Below are positions 47,101-56,783 of a DNA stretch of 64,000 nucleotides, piece after piece. The stretch spans positions 62,001-126,000 of the forward strand of contig QPMI01000515.1 of NCBI GenBank assembly GCA_004431415.1, read 5' to 3'. This DNA is from Cyanophora paradoxa. Its lineage: Eukaryota; Glaucocystophyceae; Cyanophorales; Cyanophoraceae. The first letter of the stretch is position 1, and each line of letters begins with the position of its first letter. The notes under the pieces are model-generated. The model did no database searches and had not been told where the DNA came from. It worked only from the letters and a program-made list of their open reading frames with translations. The position numbers and the translations under genes are program-made.

Positions 47101-50100
47101 CTCTCGGTAGCCTACGCTGGCCTGCCTCTACCTGTCTTAGGGGTACAGAGTCAGTAGTCTTCCGGGTACACAGTGAATACACCAGCCTGCATCTACAGCT
47201 TCTCCAGCACTGGGAGCCGGCCCCGCGCAGTACTGCGCGGGTGCCTAATCGGGTGGGAATACCTCCCATCCGACAGTCCCTGCCCGCTCTGTCGCGCCCC
47301 CGGGCTCCTCGTGGTGCGACTCTGTTCATTTCGATTCTTCTCATTTTTGCGCACCCACGCTTACGCACGTCGCCGTCAAGGTACGTGGAGTGCGCCCCTG
47401 GCTGGGTCCCCGACAACGCGCTGAGCTACTGCGAGCCCTGCGTCGCCGGTGCTTAAGCTTGCAGCCGCTCTGCTAACTCTCGCTCCTTTATTTCCAGCGC
47501 CTCTGACTTTCTTTCAGGGACGTACCAGGTGAACGACACTTGCGAGCTCTGCCCCGTCAACACCATCACGAGCGCCGCCGGCCTCGACGCCTGCTCCGAG
47601 TGCCCCCCCGGAACCGTCTCCGCTGCGGACAGCCAGAGCTGCATCCGTGCGCCCCGGCCCTCGCTCGACCTCTGCCGTAGTTTCGGTCTATGTCTTACGC
47701 TGCGCAGCGTGCCCGAGCGGCACGTTCCGCAACGGGAGCATGCTCGCCTGCGCCGTCGTTCCGACGGGCTCCATCGCTCTGCAGTCCTCGTGGTTCTTCA
47801 CCGTCTGCCCCCGCGGCACCGTCTCGAACTCGCCGGGCGACGAGTGCGTCCCGTGCGGCAAGGGCCGCTTCGAGGTGGACAGGGTCTGCCGCCCGTGCGC
47901 CGGCAACACGCACAACCCGAACGCGACGGCAACCGAGTGCATCGAGTGGTGCGATTCGTAATTTTAGAACCGCGTATAAAGCTGTCCCGCGAGCCCACTG
48001 CTCGCGACGGAAAAGCCCCGCTGATAGCGATTGCGTTTTCCGTGCGCGTGCAGCGCTCCGGGCACGGTCACGAGCGCCGACCGCCAGACGTGCCAGGCCT
48101 GCCTCCCCGGCCAGTATCGGTCCGAGGGAATGGTCGAGTGCGCGGCCTGCCCGTGGGGTGCGTGCGATTCCTATTGCTTGCTCAAGCTCGAGATTTCGTG
48201 CTTTTGTTTGCTCGGTCCGACTTCAGACGCGCGTGCAGGGACGTACAGCATCGGCGGGGCCCCCGCCTGCACTCAGTGCCCGCCCGGGACCGTCAGCAGC
48301 GAGGACCGCACTTCGTGCGACGCCTGCGAGCCCGGCTTCTACGAGCGGAACAGGTTCGCTCGAATTCCTAATATATATATAATGAAAAAATGCTTCATGC
48401 TCAATATCTAGATCTTGTTTGAAAATGCGTTTGCAGGACGTGCTTGGAATGCCCTACCAACTTTGTCACGCCGCAACCTGGGGCCACGTCCTGCCAGCCG
48501 TGCGAGCCAGGATACATTTCCTCTCTGGACCGGCAGAACTGCCTCGTGCGCCAAGGCTGCGCTTTGATCTCTTTAACAAAAACAAATCAAAATTAAATCG
48601 CCCTGCAGCCTTGCCTGCAAGGGACGTATCGCTCGGCAGAGAACTTCAGCTGCCAGGCGTGCCCCTTCCGCCACTACACGTCCTCGTCCGGCAATTTCAA
48701 CTGCACGCTGTGGTGAGTTCGTGTTAAGATCAATTATATAAGTATGAGCGTTGTAATGGAACTTTGACGAATCTGGATCGTAGCCCGCCTGGGACGGAGA
48801 GCACGGACGACCGCACCGAGTGCAGGTTCGTGTGGTTTTGCACTGCCATCTTTCGCATCTCTCGCGTAGTTGTACACCCTTCGCTGACGAAGGCCTATCC
48901 GCGCAGGCCCTGCTCGCGCGGGTTTTACGAGAGAGACGGACTTTGCTGGCAGTGCCCAGATGTGCGGCTTCTGGTTTATATTATTTATTTTTCATGATCA
49001 TCTCCTTCCGATGTCGATTGCAATACAGGGATCAATCGCGCCTGTCCCTGAGATGACGGCGTGTGATCGATGCGAGAACGGTCCGCAACCGGTACCGCGT
49101 CGACATTCGCACGTTCGCTTGCGCCCAAACCTTTCCCGCAGGAACGATTTCCAACGAGGATAACACCGTCTGCCGTACATGCCGTGGCGGAACGTACCAC
49201 GCTCCTGATCAGGCAAGCTATTCATGATGCCTCTGCAGCTGCCCTTCTGATCTTTGATCGGGTCATGTTTTATGTTCTTAGAACGTGTGCCTGCCATGTC
49301 GCATCGTGCGTTCCTCTGCGAGCGTTGCAGCTGCCGGGGCCGACTGGCATGGCGTTGCGCAGGGGCTCTGGGCTCCTCCCAAAACATACGGCGAGTGTCT
49401 GGAGTGCCCCCAGGGGTACTACGCCTCTCCGGACAGCACGTACTGCATTCCATGCGAACCGGGCCAGTTCATGCGCAACGGCAGCGCCGTCTGCGAGGCG
49501 GTGCGCGGCTCACTTCGGTTATCCAACGGTTCGCGTTCATCCGCTTAGTTTGAGGCCGTGCGGGGCCGGGCGCAGTGTCCTGCGAACACATTCACGGATG
49601 TGCCCGGACAGACCTCCTGCAAGGCCTGCCTGCCGGTACGGCCGCGCGCTGCTGCTTCGCTCTCTTTGGATGTGTCCGACGCATGGCTGCCCCGCCCGCT
49701 TAGGGCTTTGTATCGGCTCCGGACGGACGCTCGTGCATGCCCTGCCGGCCGGTGCGCACCGGTTTCATCAGTGGGACCGCTCGTCGCCAAACTCTAGATC
49801 TGAGCTGGGTCGCGCAGGGCTTGTTCCGGAGCGCCAACATGTCGGCCTGTGAAGCCTGTCCACCGGTGAGGCCTACGCATCTCACATCTCATTCAATGTC
49901 TTCCGCCGTCTTTCGCTTAATAACAGTCTCCTGTATATGCGTCCGGACGATATCCCATGATAATAATCGTCCCACTCGCGCAGGCAACCATCGCCCCATC
50001 TTTCGGATCGAGCGAATGCCTACCCTGGTGCGCATGTTTGGTGTTCGTGTCGGAATGTGCAGGCGGTCTGAATACTCACGTGCCTGTCGCAGCCGCTCCG

Positions 50101-53100
50101 ACCAAGTTCCTCGCGAGGACCGGTGCGCTGTCGGCCCCGGGCTTTATATATATTTTGGTCCCTGCGCTTTCTGATCTGACATGTGTTCAACAGGGCCGAG
50201 TGCATTGGCGCGCCCCGCCCTCAGACCCTGCGGCTCATGATCAACGCTCAGCTAATCGGACGTCGCAGCGTGTCTGCCTGGCTACGTACCGTTGAACAGC
50301 GTAGAGTGCCGGATGTGCGGGCCGCTCGAAATCGCCCCTTCCGCGGGTTTGAGCACGTGCCAGGCGAGCCAGCCAGCGACTGCAATAGCCGACTCCCTGA
50401 AACGAAAGCCTCTTTTAATTTGGCCTTGAACCCTGCTTTTGCAGGCGTGCCCGGCCGGCCACGTCGCGGACGCGAACCGCGTTGCGTGCCTCCCCTGCGA
50501 TGCAGGCGCGTCCGCTCTGTCTCCTCCGTTCCCGTCTGCACACGTGAACTGAAAGTGCGCGTGTACAGGGACGCACATCCCTGCAAACGGCACGGCGTGC
50601 GCGAAGTGCCCGCCAAACACGATCAGCGAGGCCGGCGCAGCCGCCTGCACCGCGTGCCCCGCAGGAGAAATCTCCGAGAGCCGCCTCTCCTGCTCGCAAT
50701 GCGTGCCAGGTTCGTTGCCGTGTCGCGCCGCGTTTAATATCGTCTCGTCTGGCTCGTCTGACGCGTACAAAAGGAACGTTCCGAAACGCGTCGATGTTGA
50801 ATTGCGAGGCTTGGTAACCGTCTCTCTGATTCCCTTTCTTATATTTCCGATCGTGATCATGACTGCCGGCGGGGCCAGCCCCACCGGCACCTACGCCAAG
50901 GACGCCGCGAGCGCGGGCTGCCTCCAGTGCCCCCCCAACAAGCTCTGCCCCATCGGTGCCAGCGCCGGCGCGGCGCCGACCGACGCGCTCGCTGCGTCGT
51001 CTTTAAGCTTTGCCGCTCACTGTGTGTGGGTGCGCGCGCGCAGCGACCGTCGATTCGGTCGACCTCGGCCTGCTCACGGACCTTGAGTTTGACTCGGGAT
51101 CGGCCGCCGGCGACGGCGCTGGGGCGGGGACGGGAACAGCGGTCGGCATCGCCCGACGGCTCCTCGAAGCCATCCCCATCGGCCGCGGCCGGAGGCTGCC
51201 GCTGCAGGCCGCGCGCACGAAACCGGCCTCGAGAGTCAAGGCGGCCATTCCGTTCGCGGGCGATTCGCTGGCCCCTCAGCAGCAGGTGGACGAGGTCGTT
51301 CTGGGCCAGAACACGGCCACGGTCAGTGAACGCTAGCGCTGCCCCGGCCCGGAATTCCAGTGCCGGCGCCGCTGTACAGCCGTTTAATACATGAAAAACG
51401 CCGCGCGACGCAGGTGACGCAACCGAGCGTGAAGACGGAAGAGCCGGTGCCCTCTTCTGTTATGTGATTCGCTCTTTTCTCCTTTACGTGTGTTGAAGGC
51501 GAGTGTGCGTGCACGCAGGTTTTATCGGCGCTCAACAGGCTCTTCCTCATCATCCTCGCCTGCGTCTTCGGCTTCGGCGGCCTCGTCGGCCTCGCCATCT
51601 ACGCGTACCTGCGCCTGATTCCCGTGAAATCGCCCGAGGAGCGAGCCGAGCGCTACCGCCTCCTGCAGCGGCTGCACTTCCTCTACCGCGGTGCGTGCGT
51701 GCGCGCGCGGCAGCGCCGCCCTTGCGATTCCTTTTTGAGCGCCGCGCGCCCCAAGCCGACGCTGACGCCGACGCCGACGCCGCTGCGCTGCAGACGAGTT
51801 CGAAGAGCACAAGGAGGAGCTGGAGAAGGAGAAGGAAAGGCTGCGGAAACTAAAAGCCGCGGGCCGCGTGGGCAAGGCGTCTGTCGAGGAGGAGGAAAAG
51901 GAGGGCGCAGCGAAGCCGCCAGAGGACTTGCACGGCCGTACGGTCTCGGGCGCCTTCTTCTCGGTGCTCCCGTCTCATCGGATGGGCTCGCGATCGCGAT
52001 TTCTCTGACGCGCTATTTCTTCTGCGCTGTTCATCAGATCCTGGGAGTTCTTTTCGTGCTGGCCGCCGTTAGTTTCGTTGTGGTCCAATGGGGGGTCGCG
52101 AACTATGTCGTGCGCTTCGCTTTTCCGTCTAATTTCCATCTTCTTCGTGGTTTTCCGTCCGCGTTTCCGTCTGATTTCCGCCTTTTCCGCGGCTGCAGGT
52201 CGTGCAATCGCTCAACCCTGGGACGAGCCCCTCGGCGAACCTGATCCGCGGAAATTTCAGCTTTTCCGCCACGTTCCGGTTCGGCGCCGCCAGGCCAAGT
52301 TGGCGTGCAGAGCTTGCGGTGCGCTGATCGCTCCGATGCAGGGGCTACACGGGCCCGTGCGCTGCGTCGGATGCCGGCTACGCCTCGGCCGGACTGGAGG
52401 GCGCGCAGAGCCTGTCGGTCGCGTCGTACCTGCCCACGACCTGCACGTGCGTGTTCGGGGCCGCGTACGATGTCGATGGCGCGCGTGTTGACGGCGGTGG
52501 CGCCGGTGGTGCCGCGCGCGCGCAGGCTCAACTGGACGTGCAGCGACTGCCGCGTCGCGTCGATGGACGATGCTTACGCGCGGCTGCGCCTCGCCTCGCG
52601 GCCAGCCTACGCAATTGCCGTGAACTACACAGCGACGGTTGGCGTTCGCATCAATTCTAGATCTGACGATTAAAATCAGCCTTGCGAGCGCTGATTCCTG
52701 TACCCGCCAGCTCCCGGAGCAGGTGGTGGTGAGGGGCATGATGCAGCCGTCGTCGAACAGCTCCGTGTTCCGCGGGGCGACGCCCGTCGAGCTGCCCCTC
52801 GACCTCGTGCGTGCGATCCGCACGCGCCGCGCCGCGCCGCGCCGCCGTGCGAACGCGCCGTCGACGTCGAATTTCCGAATTTCCGGCAGACGGCGATGCA
52901 CTTCACGTCTCCTCTCGACGGGAAAGCGCGCTACTACACAACGGTCGCGTCCTCCGACACGCAGGTGCCGCCCGCTTCATTTTCGTTTTCGCCCCAGCCC
53001 GCCTGGTCCGCGCTGCGCTCTTCTTGGGGCTCATCAGACGGGCGCAGGCCGGCGAGCGGAGCGGGGCGACCTTCGTGCGCAGTTGGTTTAATTTATTTAG

Positions 53101-54692
53101 AGGACCGCCCATCAGCAGCCGCTCATGCGAGCGTCCCCATTTGCGCAGGGCCTGTGCCCGCCGGGGCGCCCCCTCGTCTCCTGCCCGAACGAGGCCGTCC
53201 AGTTCGGCGTCCGCTACCGCACCTCGCAGGTCTACACACTCGTCGAGCGCAAGACAAGGTCGACGGTGCGTCTCTCAGACTCGTCGCGTGCCGCATCATC
53301 CGTCTCTTAGACTCGAAAGCCTCTTGTCGAGCCTCACTTTGCCGCGCCGCCCCATTCGTCGTCTCAAGCTTCTCTGTCGTTTTTCGATTTTTATCTGATT
53401 TCGATTGCGACGTTCGATCCAGGTCCTGGACACCGTCGCGAACGTCTTTGCGATCGCGACGGCCGCGTTCGCCCTGATGGCCCAGGGCATCGTCGCCTTC
53501 AACTTCTCCCGGCGCCTCCTCAAGGCGCGGCCATGTGCTTTCACATTATACAGGCAAGTATTGATTATCGTGTATGGGGCGCAGAGGAAGGGCATCGGCG
53601 TGGACGACTCGGCCGACGACGTCCTCAAGACGGCGAGAAGGCCGAATTCGACTTCGAAGCCGGACAAGAGGAAGAAGAAGAATCCTGCGAGGGATTCGGC
53701 AGGGGCAAATGACGACGACGACGACGACGAGGTCTCAGCGGCGAATCTGAAGACGGACAGAACGCGGACGCCGTCGCCGCCGCCCGCGGGCGCCGGTGCC
53801 GGCACCGGCGCGTCGGGTTCCAAAGAGAAGCGGGCGGCGGTCGTGAGAGTGGTGCGCCGGCGGTCCGCCAATGCTTAGCTTAAGAAGGCGGCTCTGCTCT
53901 GCTCCGCTATGCGATGCTTTGTTCCGTTTACTGATGGCCTCGCAGGCATCCCCCGATCCGGAGGTCGAGACGATCCAGTTGGACCAGGAGGAGGGAGAGG
54001 GGTCGACGTCCGCGTCCGTGGCCGGCGCGGCCAGGCCCGCCGGCGCCGCGCCGATGACGCCGCCGCCGCCCCCGCCCCCGCCGCCACCACCACCACCTAA
54101 GTCGGGCCGCTCCCTGCGCGAGAGCGTGACGCAGCGGTCGGCGTGGAGCCGCGCGCGCTCGGAGAGCATGCCGGACCTCTCCCACCACGTCCTCTCGTTC
54201 TCGCCGACGGGATCGGCGGCGGGCTCCGGCTCCGACGCCGACGCGCACGGCATCCACCAAAGCCACCACCACCACCAGCACCTCCGGGCGAGCTCGGGAT
54301 CGCCCCGGCGCCCCCCCGTAATGAGCGACTTCGACGTCGACGACGCAGAGGCTGGCGATGGCGTGGGGCCGGCGGATCCGGAGCCGGAGCCGCCCGGGTC
54401 GGCCGGCCACGATATCGATCGCGACGCAGTGCCGCCCCTGCAGCTGGGCTCCTTCTCCCACGGGCAGCCGCAGCGGAAGCCCCGCCGGCGGGCGTCGCCC
54501 CGGGCCTTCAGCTCTGCCGAGGAAGCCCTGCGCATCACCGTGACGGGGGCCAGGTGGCCTATGCCCGACCCCACGCCGAGGCCCTCGAATTCGGGCCACG
54601 AGTTGCCATCGCAAGGTGGACTCGCGGCCCCGAGCCCGCAAACCGGAGGCGAGACGCCCGAGCCCGGCAACGTCCCCGTAGAGTTTATGTGA
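26044..54692 (+). CDS. Gene 2: giant Cys-rich-repeat membrane protein, interrupted
   Basis: A multi-exon + strand gene: signal peptide, ~900-residue unique ectodomain, long array of ephrin-receptor-like (GCC2/GCC3-type) Cys-rich repeats, acidic/Ala linker, transmembrane helix, charged coiled coil, two further hydrophobic segments, and a Pro/His/Asp-rich tail ending at TGA 54,690. A 12.65-kb LTR element lies inside a Cys-repeat exon (after 34,626). Translation entering the LTR meets a stop within about 35 nt, so this allele would yield a truncated secreted product without membrane anchor unless the element is spliced out. The rest of the gene shows no decay, consistent with a recent hit. A cell-surface receptor or adhesin role is inferred from architecture. 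Treating the part beyond 52 kb as a separate gene remains possible. Confidence 0.75.
26407..30150 (+). CDS. Gene 2 exons: unique N-terminal ectodomain
   Basis: Exons include 26,407-26,588, 27,097-27,171, 27,246-27,521, about 27,558-27,690, 27,769-27,862, 27,890-28,029, 28,103-28,265, 28,328-28,600, 28,657-28,795, about 28,895-29,320, 29,426-29,700 and 29,760-29,826. Phase was checked for the first four. The product is Trp/Tyr/Cys-rich with sequons (NYT, NFS), for example FPGRDIDARPPRVGDGEFLR, MATWAGQNSDVRFLPAGIAG and CPGCGWLGSF. I recognise no family. It precedes the Cys-repeat array and is probably the ligand-binding head. Confidence 0.55.
26589..27096 (+). other. Long pyrimidine-rich intron of gene 2
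   Basis: The donor GTGCGCC follows AGTGAG, and the acceptor GCGCAG precedes the TCGTCGAACCC exon. The 508-nt intron is mostly C and T on the sense strand, with C homopolymers near 26,790 and 26,950 and four copies of a GAGGGCTCCGGA-like 12-mer between 26,855 and 26,935. Other introns of this gene are 45-120 nt. Confidence 0.65.
30152..34626 (+). CDS. Gene 2 exons: Cys-rich repeat array, part 1
   Basis: About twenty 40-55-residue Cys-rich repeats of the type C-x-P-G-(T/S)-(Y/F)-x(4-12)-C-x-x-C. A higher-order unit of ~105 residues recurs: GTYRxxxMxxCTPVPxRAVA, L-x-GSxxYTxCxPGxVP, AxxECxxCPAGSYQVGDxCE, RCPxN(T/S)VxSxPG and SxDSQxCxPC. Clear units start near 31,729, 32,149, 32,631, 33,028, 33,385, 33,800 and 34,150, with introns at matching positions and occasional intron-less junctions. 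This is the GCC2/GCC3 or ephrin-receptor-like class of extracellular modules. The last exon here (34,562-34,626) is cut by the LTR element after CLPVP. Confidence 0.75.
34622..34626. repeat. Target-site duplication, left copy (GTCCC)
   Basis: GTCCC immediately precedes the TG of the left LTR and is repeated at 47,276-47,280 immediately after the CA of the right LTR. A 5-bp duplication is typical of LTR retrotransposon integrase. Removing one copy together with the element makes the reading frame of the host exon continuous. Confidence 0.9.
34627..34909 (+). repeat. Left (5') LTR
   Basis: 283 bp from TGTCGCCTGGCTCG to CCCATCCGACA, matching 46,993-47,275 at every base I compared. TG...CA termini. 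It contains the short hairpin CCGCGCAGTACTGCGCGG near its 3' part (about 34,857-34,874), which may act in the R or polyadenylation region. It supplies an in-frame stop to the interrupted host exon soon after entry. Confidence 0.9.
34910..46992. other. Non-coding interior of the LTR element
   Basis: Twelve kilobases without a recognisable protein. The longest open frames are 200-300 codons of Arg/Pro/Ala/Ser-rich, GC-driven translation. The DNA is dense in short palindromes (GAGCTCGAGCTC, GATCATGATCATG, ATATCGATATCGAT, GCACGTGCACGTGCAC, AGCGCTAGCGCTAGCGC). Small internal tandem repeats occur: a ~52-bp unit at about 35,930-36,035 (GAGAACTGAGGCCGCGCGCC) and CCGAGGGTGCTATTCCCGG at 35,787 and 35,849. 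Function beyond structural RNA or replication signals cannot be assigned. Confidence 0.6.
46977..46992 (+). other. Polypurine tract of the LTR element
   Basis: TCAGCGGAAGAGGAGT ends exactly at the base before the TG of the right LTR, the standard place for the plus-strand primer. The same 16-mer occurs inside the element at 44,532 and 44,644. Confidence 0.7.
46993..47275 (+). repeat. Right (3') LTR
   Basis: 283 bp, the second copy of the terminal direct repeat. It is preceded by the polypurine tract and followed by GTCCC. No difference from the left LTR was seen. Confidence 0.9.
47276..50950 (+). CDS. Gene 2 exons: Cys-rich repeat array, part 2
   Basis: Coding resumes at 47,276 with the second half of the split exon (ARSVAPPGSS, to 47,313, GTGCGA donor) and the exon at 47,381 (YVECAPGWVPDNALSYCEPC). 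The junction restores Trp, so phase is intact. Further repeats: GTYQVNDTCELCPVNTITSA, PPGTVSAADSQSC, CPRGTVSNSPGDECVPCGKG, GTVTSADRQTCQACLPGQYR, PPGTVSSEDRTSCDACEPGF, GYISSLDRQNCLPC, CPQGYYASPDSTYCIPCEPG, CPANTFTDVPGQTSCKACLP, CPAGHVADANRVACLPC and CPPNTISEAGAAACTACPAG. Repeats from about 48,000 are shorter and more varied than in part 1. The array ends near 50,950 with QCPPNKLCPIGA. Exons between 48,960 and 50,300 are the least certain. Confidence 0.65.
51043..52000 (+). CDS. Gene 2 exons: linker, transmembrane helix, coiled coil
   Basis: An exon at about 51,043-51,320 encodes an acidic/Gly/Ala linker (VDSVDLGLLTDLEFDSGSAA). The exon at 51,519 encodes NRLFLIILACVFGFGGLVGL then AIYAYLRL, a clear transmembrane helix followed by basic and charged residues (EERAERYRLLQRL). 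Next, from 51,793, comes a highly charged, heptad-like segment (EEHKEELEKEKERLRKLKAA) that ends TVSGAFFS at a GTGCTC donor near 51,961. The junction YR/DEFEEH is in frame. Ectodomain outside and coiled coil inside is the simplest topology. Confidence 0.7.
52039..53422 (+). CDS. Gene 2 exons: second hydrophobic helix and Cys-containing loop
   Basis: Exon 52,039 encodes ILGVLFVLAAVSFVVVQWGV, a strong transmembrane segment, phase 0 from the preceding exon. Following exons read VQSLNPGTSPSANLIRGNFS, GYTGPCAASDAGYASAGLEG, LNWTCSDCRVASMDDAYARL, LPEQVVVRGMMQPSSNSSVF, TAMHFTSPLDGKARYYTTVA and GLCPPGRPLVSCPNEAVQFG. Sequons (NFS, NWT, NYT, NSS) and paired cysteines suggest this loop lies outside the cell between two membrane helices. 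The family is not recognised. One splice phase near 52,310 could not be reconciled. Confidence 0.5.
53423..54692 (+). CDS. Gene 2 exons: last membrane helix and cytoplasmic tail
   Basis: Exon 53,423-53,851 encodes VLDTVANVFAIATAAFALMA then QGIVAFNFSRRLL, a hydrophobic helix, followed by a Lys-rich and poly-Asp region. A phase 0 intron (53,852-53,945, GTGCGC...CGCAG) leads to the final exon 53,946-54,692 with a poly-Pro run, RSGRSL-type basic/Ser motifs, a His cluster (HQSHHHHQH) and an acidic/Pro end finishing NVPVEFM-stop. The tail looks disordered and rich in potential phosphorylation sites. An open reading frame continues through the intron to a TAG at 53,876, so read-through would give a shorter tail. 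Confidence 0.6.
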
Positions 54693-55209
54693 TGGGCTCG
54701 CCTGTACTTCACAGGCCGGCCGACGACTTACAGTATTTATCATTTTCCTTAAAAAGTGCACTTTCGGGGTTTTCTTTCGTTACGTATACGTATTTGTCGG
54801 TACAGAGGTATGCGAATGCACAGTATACGTAGCTATAGGCTTAACTAAGCTTAAGAGAGCACAAGAATCGGATCTAGGCCTAGGCGTCATCTAGCTATAT
54901 AGATATAGATAAATGCAGCAAGAGCTCGAGCTGCTCTGAGCATCGATATCATTAGAACTTTGCAGTTCAATGATTCCATTATTGTATGGTTGTGAAGCTT
55001 TTGCACGTTCTTCGCGTGTCGTACGCCACACTAGGAAAACAACGTTTCGTGCGCAAATCACGCTATAGCTATAGCTAGGAAAAAGATTGAAAGCATTAAA
55101 ATATTCGAAATCGAATTTCCGAGTCACGATAAGGCAACTTGCTCAGGGCGGAAAGGAAGAAAGAGCCGCGAGAGGGTCTGGCAAAGGTCGCCGCAGCACT
55201 ATAGCTAGT
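54693..55209. other. Intergenic spacer after gene 2
   Basis: AT-richer spacer with small palindromes (CTATAGCTATAGCTAG near 55,065, AGCTCGAGCTGCTC near 54,921). It probably includes the 3' UTR of gene 2. No gene was seen. Confidence 0.5.
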
Positions 55210-55975
55210 GGGCGCGTCTCCCGCGGCCGCGGCGGGCGCAGGGGCGCGGGGGGGTCGCAGGGGCGGCCGCCGCAGCGCGCGCCCTGCGCCGCCGCCGCCG
55301 CCGCCGCGTCTCCCGCAGCCGCGGCGAGCGGGCGGGCGGGAGGAGGGACGTGGGAGGGCGAAGGGGCGGCCGCCGCAGCACGCGCCCTGCGCCGCCGCCG
55401 CCGCCACGTCTCCCGCAGCCGCGGCAGGCGGTGCGGGCGGGGGAGGGAGATGGGAGGGCTTAAGGGCGGCTGCCGCGACGCACGCCCCGCGCCGCCGCCG
55501 CTGCCGCGTCTCCCGCGGCCGCTGCGGGCGGGGCGGGCGGGGGATGGACGTGGGAGGGCCCAGGGGCGGCCGCCGCAGCGCGCGCCCTGCGCCGCCGCCG
55601 CCGCCGCCGCGTCTCCCGCGGTCGCGGCGGGCGGGGCGGGCGGGGGAAGGGACGTGGGAGGGCGCAGGGGCGTGCCGCCGCAGCACGCGCCCTGCGCCTT
55701 CCGCCGCCGCCGCGTCTCCCGTGGCCGCGGCGGGCGGGGCGGGCGGGGGAGGGACGTGGGAAGGCGCGCGGCAGCCGCCGCAGCAAGCGCCCTGCGCCGC
55801 CGCCGCCGCCGCGTCTCCCGCGGCCGCGGCGGGCGGGGCGGGCGGGGGATGGACGTGGGAGGGCGCAGGGGCGGCCGCCGCAGAAGCGCCCTGCGCCGCC
55901 GCCGCCGCCGCGTCTCCCGCGGCCGCGGCGGGCGGGGCGGGCGGGGGAATGGACGTGGGAGGGCGAAAGAGGACC
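55210..55975. repeat. GC-rich ~100-bp minisatellite, about eight copies
   Basis: CGTCTCCCG recurs near 55,214, 55,305, 55,406, 55,505, 55,609, 55,711, 55,811 and 55,910 (spacing about 91-104 bp). Each unit runs through a GCGGCGGGCGGGGCGGGCGG-type stretch, GGACGTGGGAGGGCG, GGGGCGGCCGCCGCAG and (GCC)n. Several frames on both strands are open across the array simply because the unit has almost no A/T, so the predicted Ala/Arg/Gly/Pro polypeptides are not credible proteins. Confidence 0.85.
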
Positions 55976-56783
55976 AGGGCGCACGGCAGCGAGGCGGCGC
56001 CAGCGCCAGCGCGGCGCCGACCGCTCCAGTGAGCGACCTGCAGTGCAAGCGCGCATCGTCAGCTCTGCGCTCGCGTGCCGCTGATCTGAAGCTATGCTTG
56101 CGCAGCGGCGATGCCGGCCGCGCGCGCGGGCGCACCCGAGGTGATCGTGACCGGCGGCGGCCCGCTGACCGCAGATCTAGATCTGGGCCTGGCCGTTGGT
56201 TTTTAGATCCCCTTCAGGCGGCAGACCGCTGATCGTGAACCGGGCCGGGCCGTCTGGTCGACGTCGGAGCAGATGCGCCTATCACTGCGAACATGCACCG
56301 CTGGCCGTGGTTCCTTGGCGCTGCTCAGCCGCGCGCGGGCGGCGCGCCCCGGCCCGGACGCGATAGGATGCGGCGGGTCGCCGAGTCGACGTCTCGCCCC
56401 GACGGCGGCGGCCGCTCTAGAGCTCCGCGCGCTTCGCACGCCTCATCGCGAAACGCAGCGGAAGGAGGACGAAACGCAGCAAGCACCCATGCCTCTTTCC
56501 AGAGCCCCGTCCACCGCGCGCCCCGTCCCCTGCGACGATCCTGCGCACCTGCGTGAGTCTTGAGGCTCGCAGAATGCGCACTCGGGGCCACACGACGCAC
56601 AAAGTGCTCCCCGGGGCATCGAGCACGTTACATTCCTTCCGCGCTTCCGAGGCGCTTCCCGCTTTCAGAAGGCTGCCGCGCGCGCGCGGAGTGCGGAGGC
56701 GAGAGGCCAACGAGGCCGTACCCCCCCACAGGAAGGTCCCCCTCTGTTCCGCTCTTTGTTGCGGTCCCCGAGAATTCGAAGCG

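Larger units (their letters stand above)
34627..47275. mobile_element. 12.65-kb LTR retrotransposon-like insertion
   Basis: Two direct 283-bp LTRs that begin TGTCGCC and end CCGACA, a 5-bp GTCCC target duplication, and a polypurine tract (AGCGGAAGAGGAGT) directly upstream of the right LTR. By eye the LTRs are identical, implying a young insertion. The 12,083-bp interior (34,910-46,992) has only short, incoherent ORFs: no gag, protease, reverse transcriptase, RNase H or integrase motif was recognised on either strand, so the element is probably non-autonomous (LARD-like). The PPT position sets the sense strand as +. No convincing primer binding site was found after the left LTR, where the sequence is GGCGCCACTGC. 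Confidence 0.85.

Noticed and set aside
46745-47416. 223-codon minus-strand ORF across the right LTR
   Set aside because: It is antisense to the LTR and host exon, part of it is repeated in the left LTR, and no family is recognised.
53871-54692. Independent 273-residue gene starting MLSLRRRLC
   Set aside because: The ATG lies in a sequence with a good GTGCGC donor upstream and CGCAG acceptor at 53,945 that joins in phase 0 to the preceding membrane exon, so this is treated as the gene 2 tail.
55087-56232. Long Ala/Gly/Arg ORFs on both strands (up to 381 codons)
   Set aside because: They are produced by the GC-only minisatellite unit. Several frames are open at once, and no start context or domain supports translation.
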